A DNA stretch of 64,000 bases from Novosphingobium sp. (GCA_024236175.1 JACKKY010000001.1:806001-870000); one strand, 5' to 3'. Counted from the first letter of the stretch, positions 34,542-43,430 are shown. Program-made: numbers and translations. Notes: generated by a model not told the origin, from the sequence alone.

Positions 34542-35867
34542 TCACGAGGCGGCGGGAAAGCGCTCCTTCAACCAGTTCACGATCGCCTCGCCCGTCTCGG
34601 GTATCCCGCCATCGCGCACGCCTTCGTCGCGGAAGGCGAAATGGTCGGCATCGATGAAGACCAGCGTTTTGTCGTCGCTCGCGGCATTGTCGTAAACGCC
34701 CTGCGCCACGAACGGCAGGATCGTGACATCGCGCTCGAAGCTGATCGACAGCACCGGCTCGGTGATCTTCTTCACGTCTTCATGCATGTCGACCCGGGTC
34801 GAAAGGCCGGACCACGTGGACAGCCAGCCTTCGGCCGTCATCATCTGGACGAAGCCGGGAATGCTCCAGTTGGCGACCTGCGGATCGGGCTGCATCAGGC
34901 CGATAATCGAACGCTTGTTGGGATGGATCGAAAGGTCCGTCAGCGCCGGGTCGGCCATCGTCCGGTAGGTCACCAGCGTGTTGCAGGCGACCGCCATACG
35001 GGTGATGTAGTTCTGTTCGTCCAGCGGCAGATCCGAAAAACCGGGCTCTTCCATCATCGCCCGGTATTTGCGCTTGCGCTCCACTTCTTGCTGCGCCTTC
35101 GCGTCGATGCGCCGGCAACGGGCGACCTGTGCCGCGCGGTAGCGGGCAAGGAATTCCTCCGAATATTTGCTCACTTCCGGCGGCTTGCGATAGCCGTTGT
35201 CGGGACTGAACATGTCGAGCTCGGGGTCGCAGGAAAGCGGATCCTCCTCGTCGATCACCGAGGGATCGAGATTGGCCAGTTCCAGCGCGCCTTCGCTCAG
35301 CGCACCGGCCAGGTTGATGAAGCCGTCGACCTTCGGCAGGTCGAGCTCGTTTAGGTCGTAGGGATTGCCCGCCGCGGTGGTCGTCAGTCTGTCGCCGACC
35401 GGCGTGTTGGCCTGCGCCATGTAGAATGCGGACAGCGGCCCGCCGCCGCTGTTGCCGCAGAACAGCACCTTCTCGAAACCCTCGGCGCGCAGGTAGCGCA
35501 CTTGCGCAGCAAGATCGGCGCACAGGCATTCATGCTCGCAATTGACGTCGTTGCCCAGATAGCGCGTCTGCCCGCCGTAGACCGCGAAGCCGCCCTCGAC
35601 GAGGAACGGCGTCAGGTAATGGCTGGAGAAATCGGCCCGCGGATGATTGAAGACGACCACCGTCTTCTCGCCGCCCCGGGTGTAGAGGATGCCGCTGGAA
35701 TGCGCGCCGTCCTCGGCCTGCAGGCGGACATTGGTCTGCTTGGTGCCTTCCGGCAGGCGGAAGCGTTCAGATCCCCACCAGGTGAACCCGTCCACGCCGG
35801 GCGGCGTTTCGCTCGCGCTTCTACCGAAGCCATGGAAAATCGTATGTCGGCCGATGAATTGCGGCAC
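34542..35867 (-). CDS. Alpha/beta hydrolase
   Basis: A 441-residue hydrolase-fold protein. The nucleophile elbow reads CGNSGGG (Ser near 140), the oxyanion strand is VVVFNHPRADF, and the catalytic His is likely in FIDADHFAF near the end. There is a large helical insertion (about 180-330) that is charged and probably forms a lid. A GTG start is chosen because GGGGAGAG lies just upstream. It is transcribed away from the IclR gene across a short AT-rich region. The substrate is unknown; an ester or lactone in the neighbouring degradation pathway is plausible. Confidence 0.8.
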   Translation of the reverse strand: MPQFIGRHTIFHGFGRSASETPPGVDGFTWWGSERFRLPEGTKQTNVRLQAEDGAHSSGILYTRGGEKTVVVFNHPRADFSSHYLTPFLVEGGFAVYGGQTRYLGNDVNCEHECLCADLAAQVRYLRAEGFEKVLFCGNSGGGPLSAFYMAQANTPVGDRLTTTAAGNPYDLNELDLPKVDGFINLAGALSEGALELANLDPSVIDEEDPLSCDPELDMFSPDNGYRKPPEVSKYSEEFLARYRAAQVARCRRIDAKAQQEVERKRKYRAMMEEPGFSDLPLDEQNYITRMAVACNTLVTYRTMADPALTDLSIHPNKRSIIGLMQPDPQVANWSIPGFVQMMTAEGWLSTWSGLSTRVDMHEDVKKITEPVLSISFERDVTILPFVAQGVYDNAASDDKTLVFIDADHFAFRDEGVRDGGIPETGEAIVNWLKERFPAAS

Positions 35868-35975
35868 GGCTCTCTCCCCTGACGGCTGATGCGCGCAAGG
35901 CGATGCGCCCCGCCTGCGCCAGCAAGAACAACTGCGGGCAAGACATTTCGTCTCCGCTCACCCGTGTCAAGATAA

Positions 35976-36012
35976 TTCATATATGGAAGTTTTGATTCAT
36001 ATTTGAGAATTA
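35976..36012. promoter_or_regulatory. Candidate IclR operator with repeated ATTCATAT
   Basis: In an AT-rich island between the divergent hydrolase and IclR genes, ATTCATAT occurs twice with starts 20 bases apart. Each copy is part of a TTC...GAA inverted repeat: TTCATATATGGAA and TTCATATTTGAGAA. IclR regulators usually bind such palindromes in the divergent promoter next to their own gene. It is a candidate site for autoregulation and control of the hydrolase. Confidence 0.4.
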
Positions 36013-36083
36013 TGTTGTCAGCCGCTCCGGATTCTGACATTCCGCACCGGCAAGGCCAGATTTCAACCGGAGCCGGCGAGGCA

Positions 36084-36836
36084 ATGTCAGACACCACCAG
36101 CGTCGAACGCGCCTTCGCAATTCTCGAGACGTTCGAGCGCGAGAAGCGCGCGCTCTCCCTCAAGGAGTTGTCGGAATTCTGCCGGATACCGGCGAGCACG
36201 TGCCATTCGCTGGTGCATACGCTGGTGCGGCGCGCCTACCTCTACCAGACCGGACGCCGGAAGGAGCTTTATCCCACCCGCCGGCTGTACGACATGGGCG
36301 CCACGATCCTGGCACACGACGAAGTGCTGCTGCGCCTGCTGCCGGCCATGGAGGAATTGCGCGACGCCACGCGCGAAACGGTGATCCTCGGCAAGCGCCG
36401 CAAGGAGGACATCGTCTATCTCGAAGTGCTCGAGAGCCCGGAAGTCATCCGTTACAGCGCCAGACCCGGCGATACCAAGCCCCTGCATTCGACCTGCATC
36501 GGCAAATGCATGCTGGCCGCCATGCCGGCGAACGATCTCGGCGCCTGGCTAAGCGAGCATCCGCCCTATCCGGTGACCGGCGGGACGATCACCGACAGCG
36601 CCGCCCTGCTCTCGAATCTCGAGGAGGGCAGGCGTGAGGGCGTCTTCACCACGCGGGGCGAGAACGTCGCCGACGTGACGGCGCTGGCCGTGCCGATCAG
36701 CGTGAACAACGAGCTTTACGGCCTGGCCGTCGCCGGGCCCAGCCACCGCATCGACGACCGGTTCGAACAGGTCCGGTGCTGCTTGAAGGATGCGCAGCAA
36801 TCGCTGCTGGAACGGGACCTCGCGGGCCATGTCTGA
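36084..36836 (+). CDS. IclR-family transcriptional regulator
   Basis: A 250-residue regulator with N-terminal winged helix (SVERAFAILETFEREKRALSLKELSEFCRIP) and C-terminal ligand domain (STCIGKCMLAAMP, TTRGENVADVTALAVPIS). The chosen ATG (MSDTTSV) stands after GGCGAGG and directly before the typical DNA-binding helix. It overlaps the TauD-like dioxygenase gene by 8 bases, so regulator and enzyme are one unit, and it presumably responds to the enzyme's substrate or product. Confidence 0.87.
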   Translation: MSDTTSVERAFAILETFEREKRALSLKELSEFCRIPASTCHSLVHTLVRRAYLYQTGRRKELYPTRRLYDMGATILAHDEVLLRLLPAMEELRDATRETVILGKRRKEDIVYLEVLESPEVIRYSARPGDTKPLHSTCIGKCMLAAMPANDLGAWLSEHPPYPVTGGTITDSAALLSNLEEGRREGVFTTRGENVADVTALAVPISVNNELYGLAVAGPSHRIDDRFEQVRCCLKDAQQSLLERDLAGHV

Positions 36837-37683
36837 TCAGGAAACAATCACCAAGTCCATCACCGTAACGCCGATCGCCGGCGCACTGGGAGCGGAAATC
36901 GGCGGCGTCGATCTCAGCCGGCCACTCGATACCGGGACCGTGAGCGCGATCCGCCAGGCGTTGCTCGACCACCTCGTGATCTTCTTCCGCGAGCAGGACC
37001 TCGCACCCGACGCCTACATGACCTTCGCCAGGGCGTTCGGCACGCCCGCCGAATATCCGCTCGTGAAGGGGATCGAAGGCTATCCGGAAATCACGGAGAT
37101 CACGAAGCTCGAGAACGAACGCGTGAATTTCGGCGGAGTCTGGCACGCGGACACGACCTATCTCGAAGTGCCGCCGATGGGCACCATGCTCCATGCCTTG
37201 CAGGTGCCGTCCCATGGCGGCGACACGCTCTTCGCCAACCAGTATCTCGCCTACGAGACGCTGTCCGAACGGTTCCGCGAAATCCTCGACGGCCTGACGG
37301 TCGTCAATTCCTCGGCTAAGGCAGACGTATCCAAGACCCGTGAAGACGTGATCCGCAATTCCGGTGGCGGTGCGCCCGTGCTCGACCATCTGGCCGAGCA
37401 CCCCGCCGTGCGCACCCATCCGGAGACCGGGCGCAAGGCGCTCTATGTCAACATTGCCCATTCGTCCCACTTCAAGGGCATGACCGAAGAGGAAAGCGCC
37501 CCGATCCTGGACTACCTGTTCCAGCATCAGGTGCGGCCGGAATTCACCTGCCGGTTCAACTGGCGTCCGGGCTCGCTGGCGTTCTGGGACAACCGGGCGA
37601 CGCAGCACAACCCGATCAACGACTATCACGGCTTCCGCCGGGTGATGCGCCGCATCACGCTGGCTGGTGAGAAGCCGTATTGA
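36829..37683 (+). CDS. TauD/TfdA-family Fe(II)/2-oxoglutarate dioxygenase
   Basis: Non-heme iron oxygenase of 284 residues. The iron facial triad is visible: His106 and Asp108 in GGVWHADTTY, and His260 in ATQHNPIND; the 2-oxoglutarate arginine follows in HGFRRVMRR (about 271). Members cleave taurine, phenoxyacetates, alkyl sulfates or amino-acid derivatives. It is coupled to the IclR gene upstream and convergent to the SDR gene. The TRxxEDV insertion (KTREDVIRNSG) resembles taurine/aryloxyalkanoate dioxygenases, but the substrate is not decided. Confidence 0.88.
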   Translation: MSDQETITKSITVTPIAGALGAEIGGVDLSRPLDTGTVSAIRQALLDHLVIFFREQDLAPDAYMTFARAFGTPAEYPLVKGIEGYPEITEITKLENERVNFGGVWHADTTYLEVPPMGTMLHALQVPSHGGDTLFANQYLAYETLSERFREILDGLTVVNSSAKADVSKTREDVIRNSGGGAPVLDHLAEHPAVRTHPETGRKALYVNIAHSSHFKGMTEEESAPILDYLFQHQVRPEFTCRFNWRPGSLAFWDNRATQHNPINDYHGFRRVMRRITLAGEKPY

Positions 37684-37716
37684 TTCCCACCGCCTGAGGG
37701 GGCGGGTTGCCGCGCC

Positions 37717-38451
37717 CTACCCCGCAAGCTGCGCGCCGCCGTCGACCTTGATGATCTGGCCGGTCGTGTACCCGGCCTTCATGGCGTAGAGATAGGCCTG
37801 CGCTACCTCCGCCGGCTCGGCGATGCGCGGCAAGGGTTGCGAGGCGAAGCGCGCTTCCTCCGCCTTGCGCATTTCTTCCGGCAACCCTGCGAAAATCTCG
37901 GTCGCGACCCCGCCGGGGAAGACGGCGTTGACCCGGATCGGGGCCAGTTCCACTGCCAGCCCATAGGTGAGATGCTCGATCGATCCCGCCATGGCGGTCG
38001 CCATCACCGAGCCCTTCTGGGGTCGGAAGGCGCTCATGCCGCTGGTGAGGGTGATCGAGCCGCCGGGCCGGACATGCGCAGCGCCATGCTTGGCAAGGAT
38101 CGCCGCTCCCCAGAAACGCACGCGGAACAAGGCGTCAGCATCGGCCATGTCAATTTCGGCGAAGGGGCCCCGGCGGCCCTTGCCCCAGTCCCCCGCGGTG
38201 GTGACGATGTGATCGAAGTCGCCCGCGCCGTCGAAGAAGTCCCGCACCGCGCTTTCGTCGGTGATGTCGAGCCTGGCCGTCCCGGCGCCGCCGAGCCGGT
38301 CGGCCGCTGCCGATAGCTTCTCCGGATTGGTCGAGGCGATCGTGAGATCTGCGCCTTCGCCCCTGGCCGCCTGGGCCACGGCGAAACCGATACCCGATCC
38401 GCCCCCGGCCACGAGGATCCTCGAACCTGATAGCGCCGTCGTTTCAGCCAC
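37717..38451 (-). CDS. Short-chain dehydrogenase/reductase
   Basis: A 244-residue SDR with VAGGGSGIGFAVAQ, the cofactor site, and DITDESAV after the second strand. The usual catalytic Tyr-x3-Lys is not present in standard form: the segment following TLTSGMSAFRP has no YxxxK that I can see. This points to an atypical member, possibly not an oxidoreductase or one with a shifted Tyr. GTG start with GGGAG upstream, 12 bases after the NTF2-like gene; last gene of the minus-strand array. Confidence 0.78.
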   Translation of the reverse strand: MAETTALSGSRILVAGGGSGIGFAVAQAARGEGADLTIASTNPEKLSAAADRLGGAGTARLDITDESAVRDFFDGAGDFDHIVTTAGDWGKGRRGPFAEIDMADADALFRVRFWGAAILAKHGAAHVRPGGSITLTSGMSAFRPQKGSVMATAMAGSIEHLTYGLAVELAPIRVNAVFPGGVATEIFAGLPEEMRKAEEARFASQPLPRIAEPAEVAQAYLYAMKAGYTTGQIIKVDGGAQLAG

Positions 38452-38463
38452 CGGCAGCTCCCG

Positions 38464-39006
38464 TCAGGGTATGTTCAGGGCACGCCGGTTGACGAGCGGG
38501 CGCTGGTAGGAAGGGTCGTCGCGGTCGCGCGAGGGCAGACCGTTGACCGCGAGGTCGGGAATTTCGCCGAGCGGGCTTTCCATCGCCGGCACCGCGCTGG
38601 TCCATTCCACGAAATTGCTGCGCATCACCATGCCCCAGACGCCGTCGCGCTTTTCGAAGCGGTCGATGTAGCGGCCGCCGGCCAGGATATTGGTGTCGCC
38701 GGTGCAGCCGACGAAGAAATAGTAGGTTTCGACATGGGCGGTATCGCCGTCGAAGTCGAAGCTGTGGTTGAGCAGCTTGTGCAACGTGCTCGTGTATGCC
38801 GTTCGCTGCAGTTCGAGCGACCACTCCCAGAGATCCACCGGGCCGCCGACGAAAGGGCCGGCCGAGTTGATGCAGTCGTCGTGCATGCCGGAAAGGAACA
38901 GGTCCCGGTCCAGCCGATCGGCAGCGCGCGCCATGCGCGAGAGGCAATCGACGATGTCCTGCCGGTCGAGCAGGCGCTGCACCCTGTCTTCGCGATCACT
39001 TGCCAC
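38464..39006 (-). CDS. SnoaL/NTF2-like protein
   Basis: A 180-residue NTF2-fold protein with LLDRQDIVDCLSRMARAADRLDRD, closely alike the NTF2-like protein at the end of the P450 operon near 12.3 kb, and GGRYIDRFEKRDGVWGMVMR. Its GTG start lies 11 bases within the SDR gene before it and has GGGAGG nearby. The similarity in both sequence and the C-terminal SRDRDDPSYQRP tail (SRSREDPTYRRP in the other) shows that they are paralogues from one duplication or acquisition. Confidence 0.8.
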   Translation of the reverse strand: MASDREDRVQRLLDRQDIVDCLSRMARAADRLDRDLFLSGMHDDCINSAGPFVGGPVDLWEWSLELQRTAYTSTLHKLLNHSFDFDGDTAHVETYYFFVGCTGDTNILAGGRYIDRFEKRDGVWGMVMRSNFVEWTSAVPAMESPLGEIPDLAVNGLPSRDRDDPSYQRPLVNRRALNIP

Positions 39007-39889
39007 GGTAGTCGACCTCCCGGATCGGTTTCCACAGCGGCGAGCCGCGCTGCTCGCGAGCCGAGGGAATGACGCGACCGTCGACGTCCGTAATCCCGTA
39101 CTCCTGCGCGAGCTCAGTCGTGATGTAGGTTGCGCCCGAGCGGTTCATGATGTCGGGGTCCGCAGCCAGCGCGGCAATGACCCGCCCCGGGTGTTCCACT
39201 GAGCTGCCGGTCATGTTGGTGATCGAAGCAGTCATGTTCTCCTTCGACTTCTCGAGATTGTGATAGGCCTTCTCCGTCAGGGTCAGGCCCTGCCAGAGCG
39301 AGATCGAGGCAACGTTGTAGGGCTCGAGCTCGATCGCCATGTCGCGCGCCATGCGGTCGACCGCCGATTTGGCCGTGCCGAAGACCGCACCGAAGGTGTA
39401 GGTCACCCCCACAAAGCCGGAGATGGCGACGATCAGGCCCGACTTTTGCGGGGCCATGATCTGCGCGGCGTGCCATGCCGCGACGAAGTTCGAGCGCACG
39501 CCGACTTCCCACATTTCCAGATTGGAAAGCGGCTTTTCCCAGAAGGGCTTGGGTTCGATCAGATCGTCGGAAAGCTGGAACGCGTTGTTCACCAGGATGT
39601 CGAGCCGTCCCTGCTCCTTTTTCACCTGCTCGAAAAGCGCCGCGACCTGCTCGTCATTGCCGTGATCGCAGGCCACCGCGACACCCTTGCCGCCGCTCGC
39701 CTTGCCGCGCTCGGTGCATTCCGCCGCAGTCTCGCCGACCGTGCCGGGCAGGTAATACTCGCCGGGCGTCACGGTGCGGCCGGTGACGTAGACTGTCATC
39801 CCCTGCTCGGCGAGCACGAGCGCGATACCCTTGCCGATGCCGCGGCTTGCACCGGTGACGACGGCGACCTTGCCTTCAAGCTGGCCCAT
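38996..39889 (-). CDS. Short-chain dehydrogenase/reductase
   Basis: A 297-residue SDR with VTGASRGIGKGIA, DILVNNAFQ and an active-site region AISGFVGVTYTFGAVFGTAKSAVDRM. The expected YxxxK Tyr appears replaced: the segment reads F-G-T-A-K, so the Lys is kept but the Tyr position is Phe, as in some GDSL/oxidoreductase-like DHRS1-type members; a nearby Tyr in VTYTFG may substitute. It resembles the DHRS1 subgroup by its GRTVTPGEYYLPGTVGETA insertion. GGAACAGG precedes the ATG. Confidence 0.8.
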   Translation of the reverse strand: MGQLEGKVAVVTGASRGIGKGIALVLAEQGMTVYVTGRTVTPGEYYLPGTVGETAAECTERGKASGGKGVAVACDHGNDEQVAALFEQVKKEQGRLDILVNNAFQLSDDLIEPKPFWEKPLSNLEMWEVGVRSNFVAAWHAAQIMAPQKSGLIVAISGFVGVTYTFGAVFGTAKSAVDRMARDMAIELEPYNVASISLWQGLTLTEKAYHNLEKSKENMTASITNMTGSSVEHPGRVIAALAADPDIMNRSGATYITTELAQEYGITDVDGRVIPSAREQRGSPLWKPIREVDYRGK

Positions 39890-39908
39890 GATCCTGTTCC
39901 TTCCTGTC

Positions 39909-40433
39909 TCAGCGCTTGCCGAAGAATTTTTCGCTGTAATCGCCGTTTGCCCGGCCCGAGAAATGCTCGGCGGTCAGGGGGATGCCCATGACGCCTTGCG
40001 ACCAGTCGATCGCATCGCCCCATTCCGTGTACCAGTCGTAGAGCATGACGCGGCTGGCGATGCGCCATTCACCGTCGCGTTTCTCCATGAGGTCAAGATA
40101 ACGCCCCCCGATGCAGGTGTCCTGATCGCCCGCTCCCATGTCGACCCGGTGATAGGAGACGACATGGGTTTCGGACCGCGCCTTGCCGCCGTCCAGTTCG
40201 GTATGGGTCTGCCCGAGCACGTGCTGGGTGTTCTTGATCGCGTCCGCACCGGGCACCACCCAGGCGAGATAGGAAGCGAAATCGCCGCTCTGCACCCCGT
40301 AGTCGTAGGTCGCATCCGGCCACCAGCTGGCGCTGATCAGATCGGCATCGCGCCGGTCTTCGCCGCGCGCAAGGCGTTCGACGCATTCCCGGATTTTCGC
40401 GCGGTCGAGCAGATCCTGAAGATCCTGTTCCAT
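39909..40433 (-). CDS. SnoaL/NTF2-like protein
   Basis: A 174-residue NTF2-fold protein with LLDRAKIRECVERLARGEDRRDAD at the N-terminus and GGRYLDLMEKRDGEWRIASR in the sheet. It shares the R-G-x-D-R-x-D pattern with the proteins near 12.3 and 38.5 kb. The start MEQDLQD is preferred because GGGAGA stands about 9 bases upstream; an extension of ten residues is possible. It is the first degradation-type gene after the selenoprotein in the same direction, about 210 bases downstream. Confidence 0.77.
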   Translation of the reverse strand: MEQDLQDLLDRAKIRECVERLARGEDRRDADLISASWWPDATYDYGVQSGDFASYLAWVVPGADAIKNTQHVLGQTHTELDGGKARSETHVVSYHRVDMGAGDQDTCIGGRYLDLMEKRDGEWRIASRVMLYDWYTEWGDAIDWSQGVMGIPLTAEHFSGRANGDYSEKFFGKR

Positions 40434-40642
40434 GGCACCATCTCCCAATCCTGTCCGGCTCACGGGAATCGCGTGGCCGCCACATGCGGCGGTCTATCCC
40501 GGCACGGCCTGCCGGACTTGACCGATTCGGACAAATGCGCCGTTTGACGACGATGCGCATGCGCCGTCGGGTCCGGATTTCCCCGGCCCCAACAGGTCTT
40601 CGCAAGTTCGGGGCGTTCCGGCCCCGGGCATCCTCGAACGGC
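40434..40642. other. Gap between selenoprotein gene and NTF2-like gene
   Basis: About 210 bases with no open frame that looks coding. A partly symmetrical ATGCGCAT core flanked by CGACG and CGTCG occurs at about 40545-40570. No T-run terminator is seen. It probably holds the promoter of the downstream NTF2/SDR genes, or it is an untranslated part of one long transcript. Confidence 0.3.
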
Positions 40643-42385
40643 CTAAGCCTTTTTCCCGATCCGCTTCGCCCAATCCTTCGGCAATTCGATCTTCTTGGCA
40701 ACCGGGAAACCGAGGTAGCCGTTGTGCGCGAAGGTATAGGCGTTGGTCCGCAGGGGGTCGCCCGAGATCAGGACCATGAAGTCCTCCGGATCCACCACGA
40801 TCGGCACCATCCGTTCCGGATCGTCCGATTCGGCAAAGTCCTTCGGCAGGCGGCCGAGGTTGACTTGGTGCTTGAGCGAACCGATCGGGAAATCGGTCCA
40901 TTCGTCGCACATGGTCTCGACCCGGCCGGCCTTCATCCGCGCATGGTCGAACAGGTACTGCTTGACGTCGCGCTTGCTCCAGCCGGCCTTGGCGATGGTC
41001 TCGGCCAGGATCGGCGTCAGGATCAGCACCGGGCGCAGCGTGCCGTAGGAAAGACCTCCCACGGTGAAGACGATCTCCCAGCCGGTCTGCGCGGCAACCG
41101 CATCGGCGATGTAGGGCATCATCTGCTCGGGTCTGCTGCCCGTCACCGACGGGAACACGCCGCCTCCGGTCATGCGGGTGATCGTGACCGTGTTGTCGCC
41201 GGTCGCGAAGCCCATGTCGGCGGCATTCGACGGCCAGTCGATGCCGGCCAGCGCGTCCTCGTTCTCCGCCAGGACCACCCGGAAGGTGTTGCCGAACGAG
41301 CCCTTGTCGGTCTTGTGCGGCAGGAAGCCCGCCATGTTCCTCAGCGCAAGGCGCCAGAACCGACCGACCGAGGTGTTGGGCAGGAAGCCGTCGCGCAGCA
41401 CGCCCTGCTCGTAGTTGAAGTCGAGCTCCTTGATGATCGGCCCGTTGAGCACGATCAGCGTCTCGGCGCCGGGCGTATTGCCGCTGTGCTCGACGCCGTA
41501 GATTGGGTCGACCATCGCCTCGGCAAGCGCCAGCAGCACGGGCATGTATTCCGGCCGGCACCCGGCCATCACGCCGTTCACCGCCGTCGCCCATACGGTG
41601 ACAGCCCTACTCTCTGGCAGGGCGATGCCCAGTATTTCGTCCGGATCGCGATCGGTGAAGCCCAGGAACTCCTCGACCTTGTCGATGGTCGGCGGCACGA
41701 TCGGCAGGCCGTCGCTCCATTGCTTCTCGTAGAAGAAGGCACTCACCTCCTCGAAGCTGCCGGCAAAGACGATGTCGCGCGGGCCCGGTTCGTCGGGCAG
41801 CACGATTTCGTCCGGCTGGGTCAGCAGGTTGTCGATAACCTGCTCGGCCGTCACCGCTCTGGCAAACTCGCGGATTTCCTCATTGGTCTGCGCACCCGGA
41901 TGGCCGACGATCTTGGCCACGGGCAGATTGGGCATGCCAAGGCCGACCGAGGTGGCGGCCGCCTGCCCCAGGAAACCTTCGCAAACCAGAGAGGAAGTGG
42001 GAAACCCGGCTTTCTCGCACGCTTCACTGGCCCGCAACACGGCGGGCGTGCAAGAACCTCAGCACGCCATGCAGGATATGGCGGCGTCTACTCCCAATTC
42101 CCTGAAACGCTGCGGCAGCGAGGCGAGCAGTTCCTTCTCGTTCACGCCATGGGTGGTGCCGAACTCGCGCCAGCTCACCCATTTGACGTCCGGATACTGC
42201 TCGGCCAGCTTCTCCTCGAGCGCGGCGAAGACCTCGTCGCCGGCGAACAGGTAATCCCACAGCTGGGCCACCGTCTTGCCGTTGAGCGTATCCAGCCGCT
42301 TCGCCAGCGGCCGCATCTTCTGCTTGCGCTCGCCGGACGGCCATACGACTTCGTACAGCCCGTCTCCGGTCGATTTCTTCGCCAT
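40643..42385 (-). CDS. UGSC-family selenoprotein, UGA read as selenocysteine
   Basis: One 580-residue protein if UGA at 42061-42059 is decoded as Sec109. The frame is open on both sides: ISCMAC-U-GSCTPAVLR. The UGSC motif and following EACEKAGFPT define a known but uncharacterised family of bacterial selenoproteins. Residues 1-108 form a small domain with C106-M-A-C108 just before Sec; after residue 190 a large domain follows (QWSDGLPIVPPT, AGCRPEYMPVLLALAEAM, NTPGAETLIVLNGP). A SECIS-like hairpin lies right after UGA. It follows a thioredoxin-reductase-like gene, selB and selA in one direction. The start is MAKKSTGDG. UxxC plus an acidic-AGFP pattern recalls GrdB/PrdB reductases, suggesting a Sec nucleophile in reductive chemistry; this is inference. 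Confidence 0.9.
42025..42050 (-). promoter_or_regulatory. Bacterial SECIS-like hairpin in the selenoprotein mRNA
   Basis: Starting 11 bases after the UGA codon, the mRNA can form a six-pair GC stem GCCCGC/GCGGGC closing a six-base loop CGUGUU. The stem is extended below by CAC/GUG with a two-base bulge. There are 17 bases between UGA and the loop, and the second loop base is G; both fit the bacterial SECIS model (spacing 16-37 bases, G in the first two loop positions). SelB would bind this loop. Confidence 0.8.
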
Positions 42386-42413
42386 AGGCTTACCTTTCAC
42401 AACAAACCTTCGA

Positions 42414-43337
42414 TCATTTCGCCAGCAGCCTGACAGCCGCTTCGGCAGCACTCACGCCTTCCGACATGGCCTGCACCACATTGCCGCCATAACCGGCGCG
42501 CACCGCGCCCGCAGCGAATATGCGACGGTCGGACGTGTTGCCGCCGTCATCCGCCTTGATGTGCCCGCTCTTCGCAAGCAACGCGGCCGGCATGAAGCCG
42601 GTATTCGGCTCGACGCCGATGAACGGGAACACGCCGGAACAGGCAAGCTCGGAAACCGTCCCGTTCCGGATATCCTTCAGGCGCAGGCCGGTGACTTCGT
42701 CCTCGCCGGCGATTTCGGCGACTTCGCTGTCCCACACGAAACGCACGTTCTCGCGCGCGTCCAGCCTGTCGACATAGGCCCGCTTGGCCTTCAGCGCGCT
42801 GCGGCACACCATCACCACCTCGCGGCAGTGCCTGGCGAGCACCAGCGCTTCGGTCACGGCAGCATCGCCGCCGCCGATCACGGCGACATCCTGCTCGCGG
42901 AAAAAGCCGCCGTCGCAGGTCGCGCAGCGCGAGACGCCGCGCCCCGCCAGCTCTTCCTCGCCGCGAACGCCCAGCTTCCTGAGACTGGCGCCGGAAGCGA
43001 TGACGACGGCTTCGGGATGATAGGCCCGGCCTTCCTCGTCGGTGATCGTCAGCTTGTCGCCGGCCGTCAGCCTGGCGACCGGCACATCGACGACGTGGAC
43101 ACCGGCCTTCTGTGCCTCTTCCAGCAGGTGGATCGCCACGTCCTGTCCGGAGAAATGGCCCGGAGCGGCAAGGCCGTCGACCTCGTCCACCGTGGCGACT
43201 TGCCCGCCATACATGCCGCTGCCCTCGAACAGGGTCACCAGCCGGCCGAGGCGCGCGGCGTGGCGCGCGGCGGCAAGGCCGGCCAGCCCCCCGCCGATGA
43301 CGGCAATCTCACACAGGTTCTTGAGCGGCCTCGTCAA
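42414..43337 (-). CDS. Thioredoxin-reductase-like FAD/NAD(P)-dependent disulfide oxidoreductase
   Basis: A 307-residue flavoprotein of the TrxB family. It has the FAD motif GGGLAG (15-20), the redox-active CATC in SRCATCDGGFF (Cys138, Cys141), the NAD(P) motif GGGDAA (155-160) and the closing FAD site FAAGAVRAG. It differs from housekeeping TrxB by divergent N-terminal sequence and by GAVR instead of GDVR/GDCR near the FAD ribityl. TTG appears to be the start, after GAGGATA. Its place between selB and the selenoprotein suggests that it is the electron donor for the selenoprotein. Confidence 0.9.
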   Translation of the reverse strand: MTRPLKNLCEIAVIGGGLAGLAAARHAARLGRLVTLFEGSGMYGGQVATVDEVDGLAAPGHFSGQDVAIHLLEEAQKAGVHVVDVPVARLTAGDKLTITDEEGRAYHPEAVVIASGASLRKLGVRGEEELAGRGVSRCATCDGGFFREQDVAVIGGGDAAVTEALVLARHCREVVMVCRSALKAKRAYVDRLDARENVRFVWDSEVAEIAGEDEVTGLRLKDIRNGTVSELACSGVFPFIGVEPNTGFMPAALLAKSGHIKADDGGNTSDRRIFAAGAVRAGYGGNVVQAMSEGVSAAEAAVRLLAK

Positions 43338-43430
43338 GGTCGAACTATCCTCGCAAACTGTTCAGCGGCCCGGACGTCTCTTCCGAAAGGCCTCACTCGA
43401 ACAGCCATCGCGGAAAGTCAATGTCCCGAA

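Noticed and set aside
37684..37716. Bidirectional terminator between the convergent TauD and SDR genes.
   Set aside because: Only a five-pair CCGCC/GGCGG stem is visible, with no T-run on either strand.
42059..42385. Reading the 108-codon frame before UGA and the 472-codon frame after it as two genes or as a pseudogene.
   Set aside because: Both sides are in the same frame and keep protein-like sequence, the UGSC motif spans the UGA, a SECIS-like hairpin follows, and SelB is encoded two genes upstream.
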